A stretch of 64,000 nucleotides of DNA from RCIO01 sp040880025 (GCA_040880025.1 JBBDJD010000021.1:1-64000); one strand, 5' to 3'; shown: positions 17,851-26,974, numbered from the stretch's first letter. Numbers and translations: made by a program. Notes: a model not told the origin generated them from the sequence alone.

Positions 17851-19065
17851 ATGGACTTCGAAGCCTTTTTCGCCACGAAGCTGAACGACCTCCATGAGGA
17901 GGGCCGTTACCGGATATTCGCCGAACTCGAGCGGCAGCGCGGATGCTTTCCGCGGGCGACACGCCATGCGGGCGGCGGCACCGGCGACGTCACGGTCTGG
18001 TGCTCCAACGACTATCTCGGCATGGGCCAGAACCCGGCGGTAATCGCGGCCATGCACGAGGCGCTGGACAAATGCGGCGCCGGCGCGGGCGGCACGCGCA
18101 ACATCTCCGGCACCAATCATTATCACGTGCTGCTGGAGCGCGAACTCGCCGATCTTCACGGCAAGGAAGCCGCACTCATCTTCACCTCCGGTTATGTGTC
18201 CAACTGGGCGACGCTGTCGACGCTGGGCGCCAGCATTCCGGGCGTGGTGATCTTCTCCGACGCCGGCAACCATGCCTCCATGATCGAGGGCATCCGCCAT
18301 TCAAAGGCCGAAAAGCGCGTCTGGAAGCACAACGACGTCGCCGATCTCGACCGGCAGCTGTCGGAATACGGCCCGGACGTGCCCAAGATCGTCGCCTTCG
18401 AAAGCGTCTATTCGATGGACGGCGATATCGCCCCGGTCAGGGACATTCTCGACATTGCCGAAAAGCATGGCGCGATGACCTATCTCGACGAGGTCCACGC
18501 GGTCGGCATGTACGGCCCGCGCGGCGGCGGCATCGCCGAGCGCGAGGGGCTGATGGACCGCGTCACCGTGATCGAGGGCACGCTGGGCAAGGCGTTCGGC
18601 GTGATCGGCGGCTATATCACCGCCTCCGCCCAACTGGTCGATTTCATCCGCTCATATGCATCGGGCTTCATCTTCACCACCGCGCTGCCGCCGGCGGTCG
18701 CGGCCGGCGCAATCGCCTCCATCCGGCACCTGAAGACATCGGACATCGAGCGCATGCGCCATCGCGACCGCGTCGCCAAGGTCCGCGCCCGGCTCGACGC
18801 CATCGGCATTCCCTATTTGCCAAATCCCAGCCACATCGTGCCGGTGATGGTTGGCGATGCCGCCAAGTGCAAATGGATTTCCGACATCCTGCTCGACGAG
18901 CACGGCATCTATGTGCAGCCGATCAACTACCCGACCGTGCCGCGCAAGACCGAGCGGCTCAGGATCACGCCGACGCCGCTGCATTCCGATGCCGACATCG
19001 ACAGGCTGGTCGGCGCGCTGTCGGAACTGTGGTCGCAATGCGCGCTGGCAAGGGCGGTCGCCTGA
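17851..19065 (+). CDS. hemA: 5-aminolevulinate synthase
   Basis: PLP enzyme condensing glycine and succinyl-CoA to 5-aminolevulinate, the first step of tetrapyrrole synthesis in alphaproteobacteria (C4 pathway). 404 residues, normal length. The PLP lysine is Lys247 in GTLGKAFGV; DEVHAVG (213-219) holds the cofactor ring; GTRNISGTNH near 81-90 is the substrate loop. Single gene with an FNR-type box upstream and its own terminator downstream. Confidence 0.97.
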   Translation: MDFEAFFATKLNDLHEEGRYRIFAELERQRGCFPRATRHAGGGTGDVTVWCSNDYLGMGQNPAVIAAMHEALDKCGAGAGGTRNISGTNHYHVLLERELADLHGKEAALIFTSGYVSNWATLSTLGASIPGVVIFSDAGNHASMIEGIRHSKAEKRVWKHNDVADLDRQLSEYGPDVPKIVAFESVYSMDGDIAPVRDILDIAEKHGAMTYLDEVHAVGMYGPRGGGIAEREGLMDRVTVIEGTLGKAFGVIGGYITASAQLVDFIRSYASGFIFTTALPPAVAAGAIASIRHLKTSDIERMRHRDRVAKVRARLDAIGIPYLPNPSHIVPVMVGDAAKCKWISDILLDEHGIYVQPINYPTVPRKTERLRITPTPLHSDADIDRLVGALSELWSQCALARAVA

Positions 19066-19089
19066 CAAGCCACATACCGAATTGAGAAG

Positions 19090-19112
19090 GGCTGCCCGCG
19101 GGCGGCCTTTTT
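19090..19112 (+). terminator. Rho-independent terminator of hemA
   Basis: GGCTGCC-CGCG-GGCGGCC (one G-T wobble) is followed by TTTTT, 25 bp after the hemA stop. Confidence 0.8.
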
Positions 19113-19134
19113 CGTTGCAGCGGCTGAAATGTTG

Positions 19135-19734
19135 TCACACCAACGCCACGCCAGCTTCCTTCATTTTCTCCGTCATTGCCGCCAGCGAGCCGCCGAGGTC
19201 GATCGCGCGGCAGCCTTCCATCACGACGGTGACGGAGAAGCCGAGCTTGGCCGCGTCGAGCGCCGAATAGGCGACGCAGAAATCCGTCGCCAGACCGGCC
19301 ATCGTGAGTTTTGCGATCCCGCGTTCCTTGAGATAGCCGCCAAGCCCGGTCGGCGTTGTATGGTCGTTCTCAAAGAACGCGGAATAGCTGTCGACCGCCT
19401 TGCGGAACCCCTTGCGTACGACAAGCTCGGCCTTGGTCCAACGAAGCTCCGGATGAAACTCCGCGCCCGGCGAGCCCTGGATGCAGTGATCCGGCCACAA
19501 GGTCTGCTCGCCATAGGGCATCGCCACCGTGCCGAACGGCTCCTTGCCCGGATGTTCGGACGCGAAGCTCGAATGCCCCGCGGGATGCCAGTCTTGGGTC
19601 AGCAGGACGTGGTCGAACCGCTCGATCAGACTGTTGATGACGGGCACCACCTGATCGCCGTTTTCCACGGCCAGCGCGCCGCCGGGGCAAAAATCCTTCT
19701 GCACGTCGATCACGATCAGCGCTTCATCCGCCAT
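19135..19734 (-). CDS. pncA: Nicotinamidase
   Basis: 199-residue cysteine hydrolase converting nicotinamide to nicotinate. The catalytic triad can be read as Asp10 (LIVIDVQKDF), Lys108 (VVRKGF) and Cys153 (LATDFCVAY). Metal ligands are in QDWHPAGHSSF (Asp48, His50, His54). Start taken at ATG 19734; an upstream GTG at 19758 would add 8 residues. It diverges from a molybdo-hydroxylase operon across a 127-bp region holding operator site A, which suggests that nicotinate made here feeds that operon as well as NAD salvage. Confidence 0.93.
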   Translation of the reverse strand: MADEALIVIDVQKDFCPGGALAVENGDQVVPVINSLIERFDHVLLTQDWHPAGHSSFASEHPGKEPFGTVAMPYGEQTLWPDHCIQGSPGAEFHPELRWTKAELVVRKGFRKAVDSYSAFFENDHTTPTGLGGYLKERGIAKLTMAGLATDFCVAYSALDAAKLGFSVTVVMEGCRAIDLGGSLAAMTEKMKEAGVALV

Positions 19735-19785
19735 GGTTCGGTCCCCTTGTTTGTCCACGCCGAAGGGAAACCGGAATTCTTGTCT

Positions 19786-19829
19786 TTGACAAGTGGCGGG
19801 CCGCTGATATCATTTGCATACGAATGAAT
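19786..19829 (+). promoter_or_regulatory. Promoter and operator site A of the molybdo-hydroxylase operon
   Basis: TTGACA (19786-19791), 16-bp spacer, TATCAT (19808-19813) form a sigma70-like promoter. The operator ATTTGCATACGAATGAAT (19812-19829) overlaps the -10 end and the expected start point, a repressor position. The same 18-base element recurs at 33050 and 51160. Confidence 0.6.
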
Positions 19830-19861
19830 TCGGCCCGTCCATATGATGGCGAGAAGCCGGA

Positions 19862-20734
19862 GTGGGAACCTTGGTCCGCTACGCAAAACCGCGATCGGTT
19901 GACGAAGCGCTGAGCCTCTTGGCCGACGGCGAATGGTGGATTCTGGCCGGCGGCACGGATTTTTACCCCGCGCTCGGCGCTCGGCCGCCAATGCGCGATG
20001 TTCTCGACATCAACGGTCTGGGCGAGCTCGATCAAATCACCGAAACCGGCGATGCGTTCGTCATCGGCGCGCGCGCCAGCTGGACGAGCCTGATCCGCCG
20101 CGAATTGCCGCGCGCATTCGACGCGTTGAAACTGGCGGCGCGCGAGGTCGGCTCCGTCCAGATCCAGAACCGCGCCACGGTCGCCGGCAATCTCTGCAAC
20201 GCCTCGCCGGCGGCCGACGGCGTGCCGCCGTTGCTGGCGCTGGATGCCAGCGTCGAGCTGCGCTCTGCGCGGGGCAGCCGGGTGCTGCCGCTCGCCGATT
20301 TCATCCTTGGCAATCGCAAGACGGCGCTGGCGCCGGACGAACTGCTGACCGCGATCCGCATTCCCAGGGCGGCGGCAGGCGGCCGGTCCGGTTTCGTCAA
20401 GCTCGGCGCCCGCCGCTACCTGGTGATCTCCATCGCCATGGCTGCGGCCAATGTCGAGATCGATGACGATGGGCTGGTTTCGGCGGCCAGGTTGGCCATC
20501 GGTTCCTGCTCGCCGGTCGCGAAGCGGCTTCCGGAGCTGGAGAATACTCTGTCGGGGCGGCTGGCGGATGCCGGATTGCTGGCGGCGTTGGACGACGCTC
20601 ACTTCGCAGGCCTGTCGCCGATCGACGACGTGCGCGGCACGTCGGAATACCGCATCGCGGCTGCCCGCGAGATTGTCGGCCGGGCGTTGCTTATGGCGGT
20701 GGAGCCACGCGACTCGGAGGCCGTCGCGGCATGA
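19862..20734 (+). CDS. Molybdo-hydroxylase FAD-binding subunit (xanthine dehydrogenase/CoxM family)
   Basis: 290 residues. FAD-binding motifs AGGTDFYPAL (about 29-38) and ATVAGNLCNASPAADGVPPL (about 104-123) are intact, followed by the CO-dehydrogenase flavoprotein C-terminal domain. It passes electrons from the Fe-S/Moco subunit encoded next (ATGA overlap) to an acceptor. In this family it pairs with hydroxylases of N-heterocycles such as purines, nicotinate and quinoline. GTG start at 19862. First gene of a six-gene operon with overlaps throughout. Confidence 0.92.
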   Translation: MGTLVRYAKPRSVDEALSLLADGEWWILAGGTDFYPALGARPPMRDVLDINGLGELDQITETGDAFVIGARASWTSLIRRELPRAFDALKLAAREVGSVQIQNRATVAGNLCNASPAADGVPPLLALDASVELRSARGSRVLPLADFILGNRKTALAPDELLTAIRIPRAAAGGRSGFVKLGARRYLVISIAMAAANVEIDDDGLVSAARLAIGSCSPVAKRLPELENTLSGRLADAGLLAALDDAHFAGLSPIDDVRGTSEYRIAAAREIVGRALLMAVEPRDSEAVAA

Positions 20735-23478
20735 TGATCGAAAAGACCCCGCTGACCTTTACGGTCAATGACAGGCCGGTCGCGGTCGAGGCCGCGCCAA
20801 CTGCGCGCCTTTCGGCCGTGCTGCGCGACCATCTCGGTCTCATCGGCACCAAGGTCGGCTGCGACGCGGGTGATTGCGGCGCCTGCACCGTTTCAATCGA
20901 CGGCGAGCTCGCCTGCGCCTGCCTCGTGCCCGCCGCGAGCGCCGAAGGCGCGAAGGTCCGCACGGTGGAAGGTCTCGCCAATGGCGCGATTTCGGCGCTG
21001 CAGGCCTCATTCCTGCGCCACGGCGCGGCTCAATGCGGCATCTGCACGCCGGGCTTTCTGATGGCGGCCGCAAGGCTGCTGGAAGACAATCCGCGCCCTG
21101 ACGAACAGCAGGTGAAGGACGCGCTGGGCGGCGTTTTGTGCCGCTGCACCGGTTACCGCAAGATCATCGCGGCGGTGATGGATGTCGGCTCCAATGCGCC
21201 GGTCGCGCCTGAATTGCCGCCCATTGCCGGCAGAGCGGTGGGGTCGTCGCCCGCGCGCCTTGACGGGCTGCCGAAGGTGCTCGGAACCGACCGGTTCGGC
21301 GCCGATTCGTTTCCGGTAGACGCGCTCTCGCTGGCCGTCATCCGCTCGCCGCACTGGCACGCCGGCTTTGCCTTCGGCGATCTCGACGCTTTCGTGGCGG
21401 AGCGGACCGGGTTGGTCGCCGTGTATACGGCCGCCGATATCCCGGGCATCAACAGTTTCGGCGTCATTCCTCCCTTCGCCGACCAGCCCGCGCTGGCCGA
21501 AGGCTTTGTCCGCTTCCGCGGCGAAGCGGTGGCGATCGTCGTCGGCGAGAAGGACACGATCGCGGCCCTCGACCCCGCCGAATTCCCGGTCGAATGGCAG
21601 GTGCGTGACCACGCGCTGACAATTGCGGAAGGCAGGGCCGCGCAGCCGCTGCACGCCACCCGCGCAGGCAATCTGATGACCGAGGGCAAGGTGCGGCGCG
21701 GCGACGCCGACGCGGCACTTGCTTCATCGCATGTCACCGTCAGCGGGTGCATCGAGACAGTCTATGTCGAGCATGCCTATATCGAGCCGGAGGCTGGCTG
21801 CGCCTGGATGGATGGCGACACGCTCGTCATTCAGGCCTGCACGCAGGCGCCGGTGATGGACCGCGACGACACCGCCCGCTTGCTGGGCGTGCCGCCGGAA
21901 AAGGTGCGCATCCTGCCGACGTCGACCGGCGGCGGCTTCGGCTCCAAGCTCGATCTGTCGCTGCAGCCGCTGATCGGACTGGCGGCAATGAAGACCGGAC
22001 GCCCGGTGGCGCTGGCCTACACGCGGTCCGAATCCATGATGTCGACAACCAAGCGCCATCCGGCCGAGATGCAGGCAACCATCGGCGCCGACGCCGAGGG
22101 CCGCGTCACCGGCATGGTGTTCGACGGCGACTTCAACACCGGCGCCTATGCGAGCTGGGGCCCGACCGTGGCGACCCGCGTGCCGGTTCACGCCTCCGGC
22201 CCCTATTTCACTCCCAACTACCGGGCCTCCGGCCGCGCCATCCACACCAATGGCCCCGTGTCGGGCGCTTTCCGCGGCTTCGGCGTACCGCAGGCGGCCA
22301 TCATGCAGGAGACGCTGTATGATGAACTGGCCGGCAAGCTCGGCATCGACCGGCTCGAATTCCGCCTGAACAACGCGCTGCGCAACGGTCAGTCGACCGT
22401 GTGCGGCCATGTGATGGAAAGCGGCGTCGGCATCGTCGAATGCCTGGAAGCGATCGAACCCCATTGGCGGCGCGCGCTGGCCGAAGCGGAAGCGTACAAT
22501 GAAAAAGGCGGCCACATCCGCCGCGGCGTCGGCATCGCCTCATGCTGGTATGGCTGCGGCAATACAGGCATTCCGAACCCCTCGACCATGAAGCTCGGCA
22601 TAACCGGCGACGGCCGGCTGGTCCTCCATCAGGGCGCGGTCGATATCGGCCAGGGCTCCAACACGGTGATCCCGCAGATCTGCGCCGATGCGCTGGGCAT
22701 GCCGCTGTCTGCCTTCACCTTTGTCGATGCGGACACGGCGGTCACGCCCGACGCCGGCAAGACCTCCGGTTCGCGCCAGACCTATATTTCCGGCAAGGCG
22801 GCGCAGATGTCCGGCCGGGCGCTGCGCGAGACGATCCTGCGCTTCGCCAATGTTTCAGGCGACGCGGAGATCACGCTGGAAGACGGCGCGCTGCTCATTC
22901 GCGAAGGGGCGGCGAGCCGCTCCATCGATCTGTCCGAATTGCCCGCCGATGCCGACGGCTTCGTCTTCCGGGCCGACGAGAGCTACGATCCGCCGACCGT
23001 TCCGCTCGACGAGAACGGCCAGGGCAAGCCCTATGCCGTCTATGGCTGGGGCGCGCAGATTGTCGAGCTTGCGGTCGACGCAAGGCTGGGCACGGTGGAA
23101 CTGATCAAGATCACCGCGGCCCATGATGTCGGCCGCGCCATCAATCCCGCGCTTGCGGAGGGCCAGGTCGAGGGCGGCATCGCGCAGGGCATCGGCATGG
23201 CGCTGATGGAGGAATATGTGCCGGGCCGCACCGAGAACCTGCACGATTACCTGATACCCACGATCGGCGACGTGCCGCCGATCGAGACGATCCTTGTCGA
23301 GGTGCCGGACCCTGAAGGCCCATTCGGCGCAAAGGGGCTGGGCGAGCATGTGCTGATCCCCACCGCCCCGGCGATCCTCAACGCCATCCGCCACGCCACC
23401 GGCGCGCTGGTCACGCGGCTGCCCGCCACCCCGCCGCGTGTGTTGGCGGCAATAAAGGCCGTGAGGGTTGAGCCGTGA
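20731..23478 (+). CDS. Molybdo-hydroxylase: fused 2x[2Fe-2S] and molybdopterin subunit
   Basis: 915 residues. Residues 1-155 are the small-subunit module: plant-type cluster Cys44, Cys49, Cys52, Cys64 and the second cluster Cys102, Cys105, Cys137, Cys139 (QCGICTPG, CRCTGY). The rest is the Moco module, with TGGGFGSK, GAFRGFGVPQ and the catalytic Glu at about 872 (GAKGLGEH). No maturation-blocking change is seen. Fusion of the small and large subunits is less common than separate genes. Substrate is inferred from context (downstream 6-hydroxynicotinate reductase-like gene) to be nicotinate or a related pyridine; xanthine or another heterocycle remains possible. Confidence 0.9.
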   Translation: MMIEKTPLTFTVNDRPVAVEAAPTARLSAVLRDHLGLIGTKVGCDAGDCGACTVSIDGELACACLVPAASAEGAKVRTVEGLANGAISALQASFLRHGAAQCGICTPGFLMAAARLLEDNPRPDEQQVKDALGGVLCRCTGYRKIIAAVMDVGSNAPVAPELPPIAGRAVGSSPARLDGLPKVLGTDRFGADSFPVDALSLAVIRSPHWHAGFAFGDLDAFVAERTGLVAVYTAADIPGINSFGVIPPFADQPALAEGFVRFRGEAVAIVVGEKDTIAALDPAEFPVEWQVRDHALTIAEGRAAQPLHATRAGNLMTEGKVRRGDADAALASSHVTVSGCIETVYVEHAYIEPEAGCAWMDGDTLVIQACTQAPVMDRDDTARLLGVPPEKVRILPTSTGGGFGSKLDLSLQPLIGLAAMKTGRPVALAYTRSESMMSTTKRHPAEMQATIGADAEGRVTGMVFDGDFNTGAYASWGPTVATRVPVHASGPYFTPNYRASGRAIHTNGPVSGAFRGFGVPQAAIMQETLYDELAGKLGIDRLEFRLNNALRNGQSTVCGHVMESGVGIVECLEAIEPHWRRALAEAEAYNEKGGHIRRGVGIASCWYGCGNTGIPNPSTMKLGITGDGRLVLHQGAVDIGQGSNTVIPQICADALGMPLSAFTFVDADTAVTPDAGKTSGSRQTYISGKAAQMSGRALRETILRFANVSGDAEITLEDGALLIREGAASRSIDLSELPADADGFVFRADESYDPPTVPLDENGQGKPYAVYGWGAQIVELAVDARLGTVELIKITAAHDVGRAINPALAEGQVEGGIAQGIGMALMEEYVPGRTENLHDYLIPTIGDVPPIETILVEVPDPEGPFGAKGLGEHVLIPTAPAILNAIRHATGALVTRLPATPPRVLAAIKAVRVEP

Positions 23479-25007
23479 GCGAGCTCTCCGAGCGCTTCGA
23501 CACCCACGACCCCGGCGCCAAGGCGCAGGGTGAGAAGCTGCGCTGCGATGCCTGCCCGGTCATGTGCTACATCGCCGAAGGCCGCACCGGCGCGTGCGAC
23601 CGCTACGGCAATTTCGATGGGCGCATCGTTCGCTGCGATCCGCTGGTCATTCTGGAAAATTTGGAAGAGGCCGGCGGCGAGGTGGTTCCCTTCGTTGAGG
23701 GCGCCGAGGAGAGCTGGGACGGCAATCCGGTCAACACCGCGCCGCGCTTCGTCACCGCGATCGGGGCGGGCACCACCTATCCCGATTACAAGCCGGCCCC
23801 CTTCATCGTCAGCCAGGAAGTCGAGGGCGTCGATCTGGTCACCGTGGTGACCGAGGGGATTTTCTCCTATTGCGGCGTCAAGGTGAAGATCGACACCGAC
23901 CGGCATCTCGGACCCGAGGCCGCCACGGTGCGGGCGCAGGGCGAGCCGGTGGGGCATGTGACCACGGCGGAATACGGTTCGCAGATGCTGTCGCTGGGCG
24001 GCGTGCGCCACCTCACCGGCGGGTCGAAGGCCGAAGGGCGGATTACCTGCGACACCATGCTGGCGCTCTGCAACCGCCAGCCGGTGGAACTGACCATCGA
24101 CGGTGGCTCCACGGTGATCGTGCAGGCGGGTGTGGCGCCAATTATCGACGGCAATATCGAACACCGCATGCGCGTCGGCTGCGGCTCGGCCACCATCGGC
24201 ATGTTCGCCACCCAGTGGAAGGGGCTGGTGGACGAAGTCGTTGTCGTCGATGACCACATCACCGGCGTCGTCTCCGAACACCAAGCCGGCAAGGTGCTTG
24301 GCTGGGAAGACACCGGCATCCGCGTCAACGGCCGGCGATCCACGCCCGGCCGCTACTTCAAGGTCGCCGAACCCGGTCTCGGCTGGGGCGGCACCACGTT
24401 GTCCAATCCGCTCGAAATCCTCGGCGACTGGAACCCGAAGAAGGGCGCGCGGCCCGGGCTCTCGATGCTGATGGTTTCCACGACCGGCGAGCAGTTCGCC
24501 TACTACGAACTCGACGAGAACCTGAAGCCGGTCGCCAGGCCCTTCCCCGACCGGCTGCGCAAATCGGTCGACCTGATCGAGGACAATTGCGAGCCGGCCC
24601 TGTGCACGGTGATGTTCATGGGCGGTGCGGGCGGTTCGTTGCGCGCCGGCGTCACCGAGAATCCGGTCAACCTGACCCGTTCGGTGCACGGCCTGCAGAC
24701 CTACGTCACCTGCGGCGGCGCGCCGGTCTATATCTGGCCAGGCGGCGGCATCACGCTGATGGTCGATGTCACGCGGCTGCCCGACAACGCATTCGGCTAC
24801 GTGCCGACGCCGGCGCTGGTGGCGCCGATCGAGTTCACCCTGCGCCGCGAGGATTATGTCGCTTTGGGCGGCTACGAGGCCGAAATCTGCTCCATCCCCG
24901 ATGTGCTGGAAAAGGGCGGCGAATATTACAACGACCGCCGCGTCTCGCCGGCGACCAGCGGACAAATCATGCCGCGGCTGCTCTCCGCCAAGGCGACGGG
25001 CCGATGA
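23475..25007 (+). CDS. 6-hydroxynicotinate reductase-like Fe-S protein
   Basis: 510 residues. The N-terminus has four cysteines Cys24, Cys27, Cys31 and Cys41 (CDACPVMC, then GACDRYG), a likely [4Fe-4S] or ferredoxin-like site. The rest resembles proteins named 6-hydroxynicotinate reductase, known from Eubacterium barkeri nicotinate fermentation, where ferredoxin-linked reduction gives 1,4,5,6-tetrahydro-6-oxonicotinate; that enzyme carries a bound flavin. Azorhizobium caulinodans nicotinate degradation is reported to pass through the same intermediate. GTG start overlaps the preceding stop. Family recognition is from memory of conserved segments; function here is inferred. Confidence 0.72.
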   Translation: MSELSERFDTHDPGAKAQGEKLRCDACPVMCYIAEGRTGACDRYGNFDGRIVRCDPLVILENLEEAGGEVVPFVEGAEESWDGNPVNTAPRFVTAIGAGTTYPDYKPAPFIVSQEVEGVDLVTVVTEGIFSYCGVKVKIDTDRHLGPEAATVRAQGEPVGHVTTAEYGSQMLSLGGVRHLTGGSKAEGRITCDTMLALCNRQPVELTIDGGSTVIVQAGVAPIIDGNIEHRMRVGCGSATIGMFATQWKGLVDEVVVVDDHITGVVSEHQAGKVLGWEDTGIRVNGRRSTPGRYFKVAEPGLGWGGTTLSNPLEILGDWNPKKGARPGLSMLMVSTTGEQFAYYELDENLKPVARPFPDRLRKSVDLIEDNCEPALCTVMFMGGAGGSLRAGVTENPVNLTRSVHGLQTYVTCGGAPVYIWPGGGITLMVDVTRLPDNAFGYVPTPALVAPIEFTLRREDYVALGGYEAEICSIPDVLEKGGEYYNDRRVSPATSGQIMPRLLSAKATGR

Positions 25008-25870
25008 TCGGGCCGCAGATCGCCATGCTTCCGGACGCCCGGCGGCTGCACCTGAACCATGGGCCGATCGACCTGGTCGTGGAAGCTTTCGGGAGTGAGG
25101 GAGAACGCGCGGCGGCGTATGGGAAGGCGGCGGAGCGGTTTCGCACCATCCTTGAAGAACTGGTCGCAGAACTGCCGGCGCTGAGAAGTCCGCTGGCGCC
25201 CGGCGGGAGCGAATTCAGCGGAAGCACCGCGCGGCGCATGGCCAAGGCGGTGCGGCCGTTCGGGGCCATATTCGTGACGCCTATGGCGGCGGTGGCAGGC
25301 AGCGTCGCCGACGAGATTCTCGCCGCGCTTGTGGCGGGCCGCAAACTTGAGCGCGCCTATGTCAACAATGGCGGCGACAGCGCGATATTCCTCGCACCCG
25401 GGGCGGCGATGAAACTTGCAATTGCCGGGACCGGAAACGGATTTCGCGATCAAATCAGGATCGACGCCGCATCGCCGGTGCGCGGCGTCGCCACATCCGG
25501 CTGGCGCGGACGTTCCCTTTCGCTGGGCATCGCCGACGCGGTGACGGTGCTGGCGCGCTCGGGTGCAGAGGCCGACGTCGCCGCGACGCTGATCGCCAAC
25601 GCCGTCGACTTGTCCGGTCACCCGGCGATCCGCCGCGAGAAGGCCAGCGATCTTCAGCCGGACACCGATCTCGGCGAGAGGCTGGTGACGGTGGAAGTGG
25701 GACATCTGACGGCGGCCGAGGCCCGGCAGGCGCTGAAAAACGGGCTGACCGTTGCCGACGATTTCAGGCGATGCGGCCTGATCGAGGCGGCGGCGCTCAT
25801 ATTGAACGGCGAGGCTGCGCTCTGCGGCGCGCTGCAGGGCGAGCGGAAAAGGGTGGAGGAACATGCCTGA
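25004..25870 (+). CDS. UPF0280 family protein (ApbE-like superfamily)
   Basis: 288 residues. Family marks are GPIDLVVEAFG near residue 20, FVTPMAAVAGSVADEIL near 89-105, YVNNGGDSAIFL near 117 and the C-terminal VADDFRRCGLIEAA. UPF0280 proteins share the fold of ApbE, the FAD:protein FMN transferase; VTPMAAVAGSVAD and NNGGD correspond to ApbE nucleotide-binding segments. Coupled to the reductase gene by ATGA overlap, so flavinylation or flavin loading of that reductase is an attractive guess. I see no canonical ApbE target motif D-x-(S/T)-(G/S)-A-(T/S) in the reductase. Confidence 0.82.
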   Translation: MIGPQIAMLPDARRLHLNHGPIDLVVEAFGSEGERAAAYGKAAERFRTILEELVAELPALRSPLAPGGSEFSGSTARRMAKAVRPFGAIFVTPMAAVAGSVADEILAALVAGRKLERAYVNNGGDSAIFLAPGAAMKLAIAGTGNGFRDQIRIDAASPVRGVATSGWRGRSLSLGIADAVTVLARSGAEADVAATLIANAVDLSGHPAIRREKASDLQPDTDLGERLVTVEVGHLTAAEARQALKNGLTVADDFRRCGLIEAAALILNGEAALCGALQGERKRVEEHA

Positions 25871-26447
25871 ATTTACGATCCGCAGGATCACGGTTGTGAC
25901 CGAGGAGATGTTTCACGACGGCGGCAAGCCCGCCGACCCGCCGCGCCGCCGCGCCGCCGCCATGGCGCTAGTGAGTAATCCCTTCGCCGGCCGCCACGAG
26001 CCGGACCTTCAGCCGGCGATGGACGATCTGAAGCCGCTGGGCACGGACCTGACCGACCGCCTGATCGCGGCGCTCGGCGGCGACGTCAGCTTGATTGACG
26101 GCTACGGCAAGGGGGCGATCGTCGGCACCGCCGGCGAAATGGAGCATGGCGCGCTGTGGCATGTGCCGGGCGGCTACGCCATGCGCGAGAAGCTCGGCGC
26201 GTCGAAGGCGATCGTGCCCTCCGCGATGAAGGTCGGCGCATTCGGCGCAGCGCTCGACGTGCCGCTTGGCCACACGAATGCGGCCTATGTCCGCTCGCAT
26301 TTCGACGCCATCACCGTGTGCATGCCCGACGGACCGCGCCCCGACGAGATCGTTTTTTGCCTCGCCATGGCCTGCGGCCCGCGCATCCACTCGCGCATGG
26401 GCGGCCTAGAAGCATGGCAGGTCAAAGGTGAGGACGGATTGCGATGA
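25863..26447 (+). CDS. DUF1185 ('amino acid synthesis') family protein
   Basis: 194 residues matching DUF1185 proteins, whose name does not reflect a proven activity. Conserved features are IRRITVVTEEMFHDGG at the N-terminus, ALVSNPFAGR, GKGAIVGTAGEMEHGALWHV and the polar HTNAAYVRSHFD. Overlaps UPF0280 by 8 bp and the marR gene by 4 bp, so it is expressed with the reductase. A hydrolase or ligand-binding role in the heterocycle pathway is possible but unsupported. Confidence 0.8.
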   Translation: MPEFTIRRITVVTEEMFHDGGKPADPPRRRAAAMALVSNPFAGRHEPDLQPAMDDLKPLGTDLTDRLIAALGGDVSLIDGYGKGAIVGTAGEMEHGALWHVPGGYAMREKLGASKAIVPSAMKVGAFGAALDVPLGHTNAAYVRSHFDAITVCMPDGPRPDEIVFCLAMACGPRIHSRMGGLEAWQVKGEDGLR

Positions 26448-26905
26448 GCGGAACTGTGGTCAAGCCGGCGCCTGCGGCGCAGGAAGCAGCCGCTGCCGGC
26501 GAATACCGGCTGGATGAGCAGGTCGGCTTCCTGTTGCGCAAGGCCAATCAACGTCATCTGGCGATCTTCGCCAGGCACATTCCCGACCTCACGCCGCCGC
26601 AATTCGCGGCTCTGGCCAAGCTCTGGGAGGTCGGCGAAACCTCGCAGAACCAGCTCGGTCAGCTGGTGGCGATGGATGCCGCCACGGTGAAGGGCGTCAT
26701 CGACCGGCTGCGCGCGCGCTCTCTGGTGGAAATCGCCGAACACGAATCGGACAGGCGCCGCGTCGTTGTCAGCCTGTCGGCGAAAGGCCGCGCCATGATC
26801 GGCGGGCTGGTCGAGGAGGCCGCCAGGATCACCGCGGAAACCATCGAACCGCTCACCCAACGCGAAACCGCGACGCTTGCGCGGCTGCTGGCCAAGCTGT
26901 CCTGA
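26444..26905 (+). CDS. MarR-family transcriptional regulator
   Basis: 153 residues with the MarR winged helix: FAALAKLWEVGETSQNQLGQ and recognition helix AATVKGVIDRL, wing DRRRVVVSLSAKG. Last gene of the six-gene operon (ATGA overlap). MarR proteins typically repress their own operon by binding a 20-22-bp palindrome at the promoter and release it on binding a phenolic or pyridine acid. Operator sites A, B and C are good candidates for its targets. In Bordetella and Pseudomonas, MarR proteins control nicotinate degradation, which fits. Confidence 0.9.
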   Translation: MSGTVVKPAPAAQEAAAAGEYRLDEQVGFLLRKANQRHLAIFARHIPDLTPPQFAALAKLWEVGETSQNQLGQLVAMDAATVKGVIDRLRARSLVEIAEHESDRRRVVVSLSAKGRAMIGGLVEEAARITAETIEPLTQRETATLARLLAKLS

Positions 26906-26974
26906 CGCCACGGCTGATTTTCTTTGCAATTTTTTCCAACCATAAACCTTTGTTTTCGCTCATCTTTGTGAGTG

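Noticed and set aside
23247..24965. Open frame of about 570 codons on the minus strand
   Set aside because: Antisense to the reductase-like gene, which has clear motifs and overlapping operon context. The antisense product is Arg/His/Gly-rich with no domains, as expected from GC-rich DNA.
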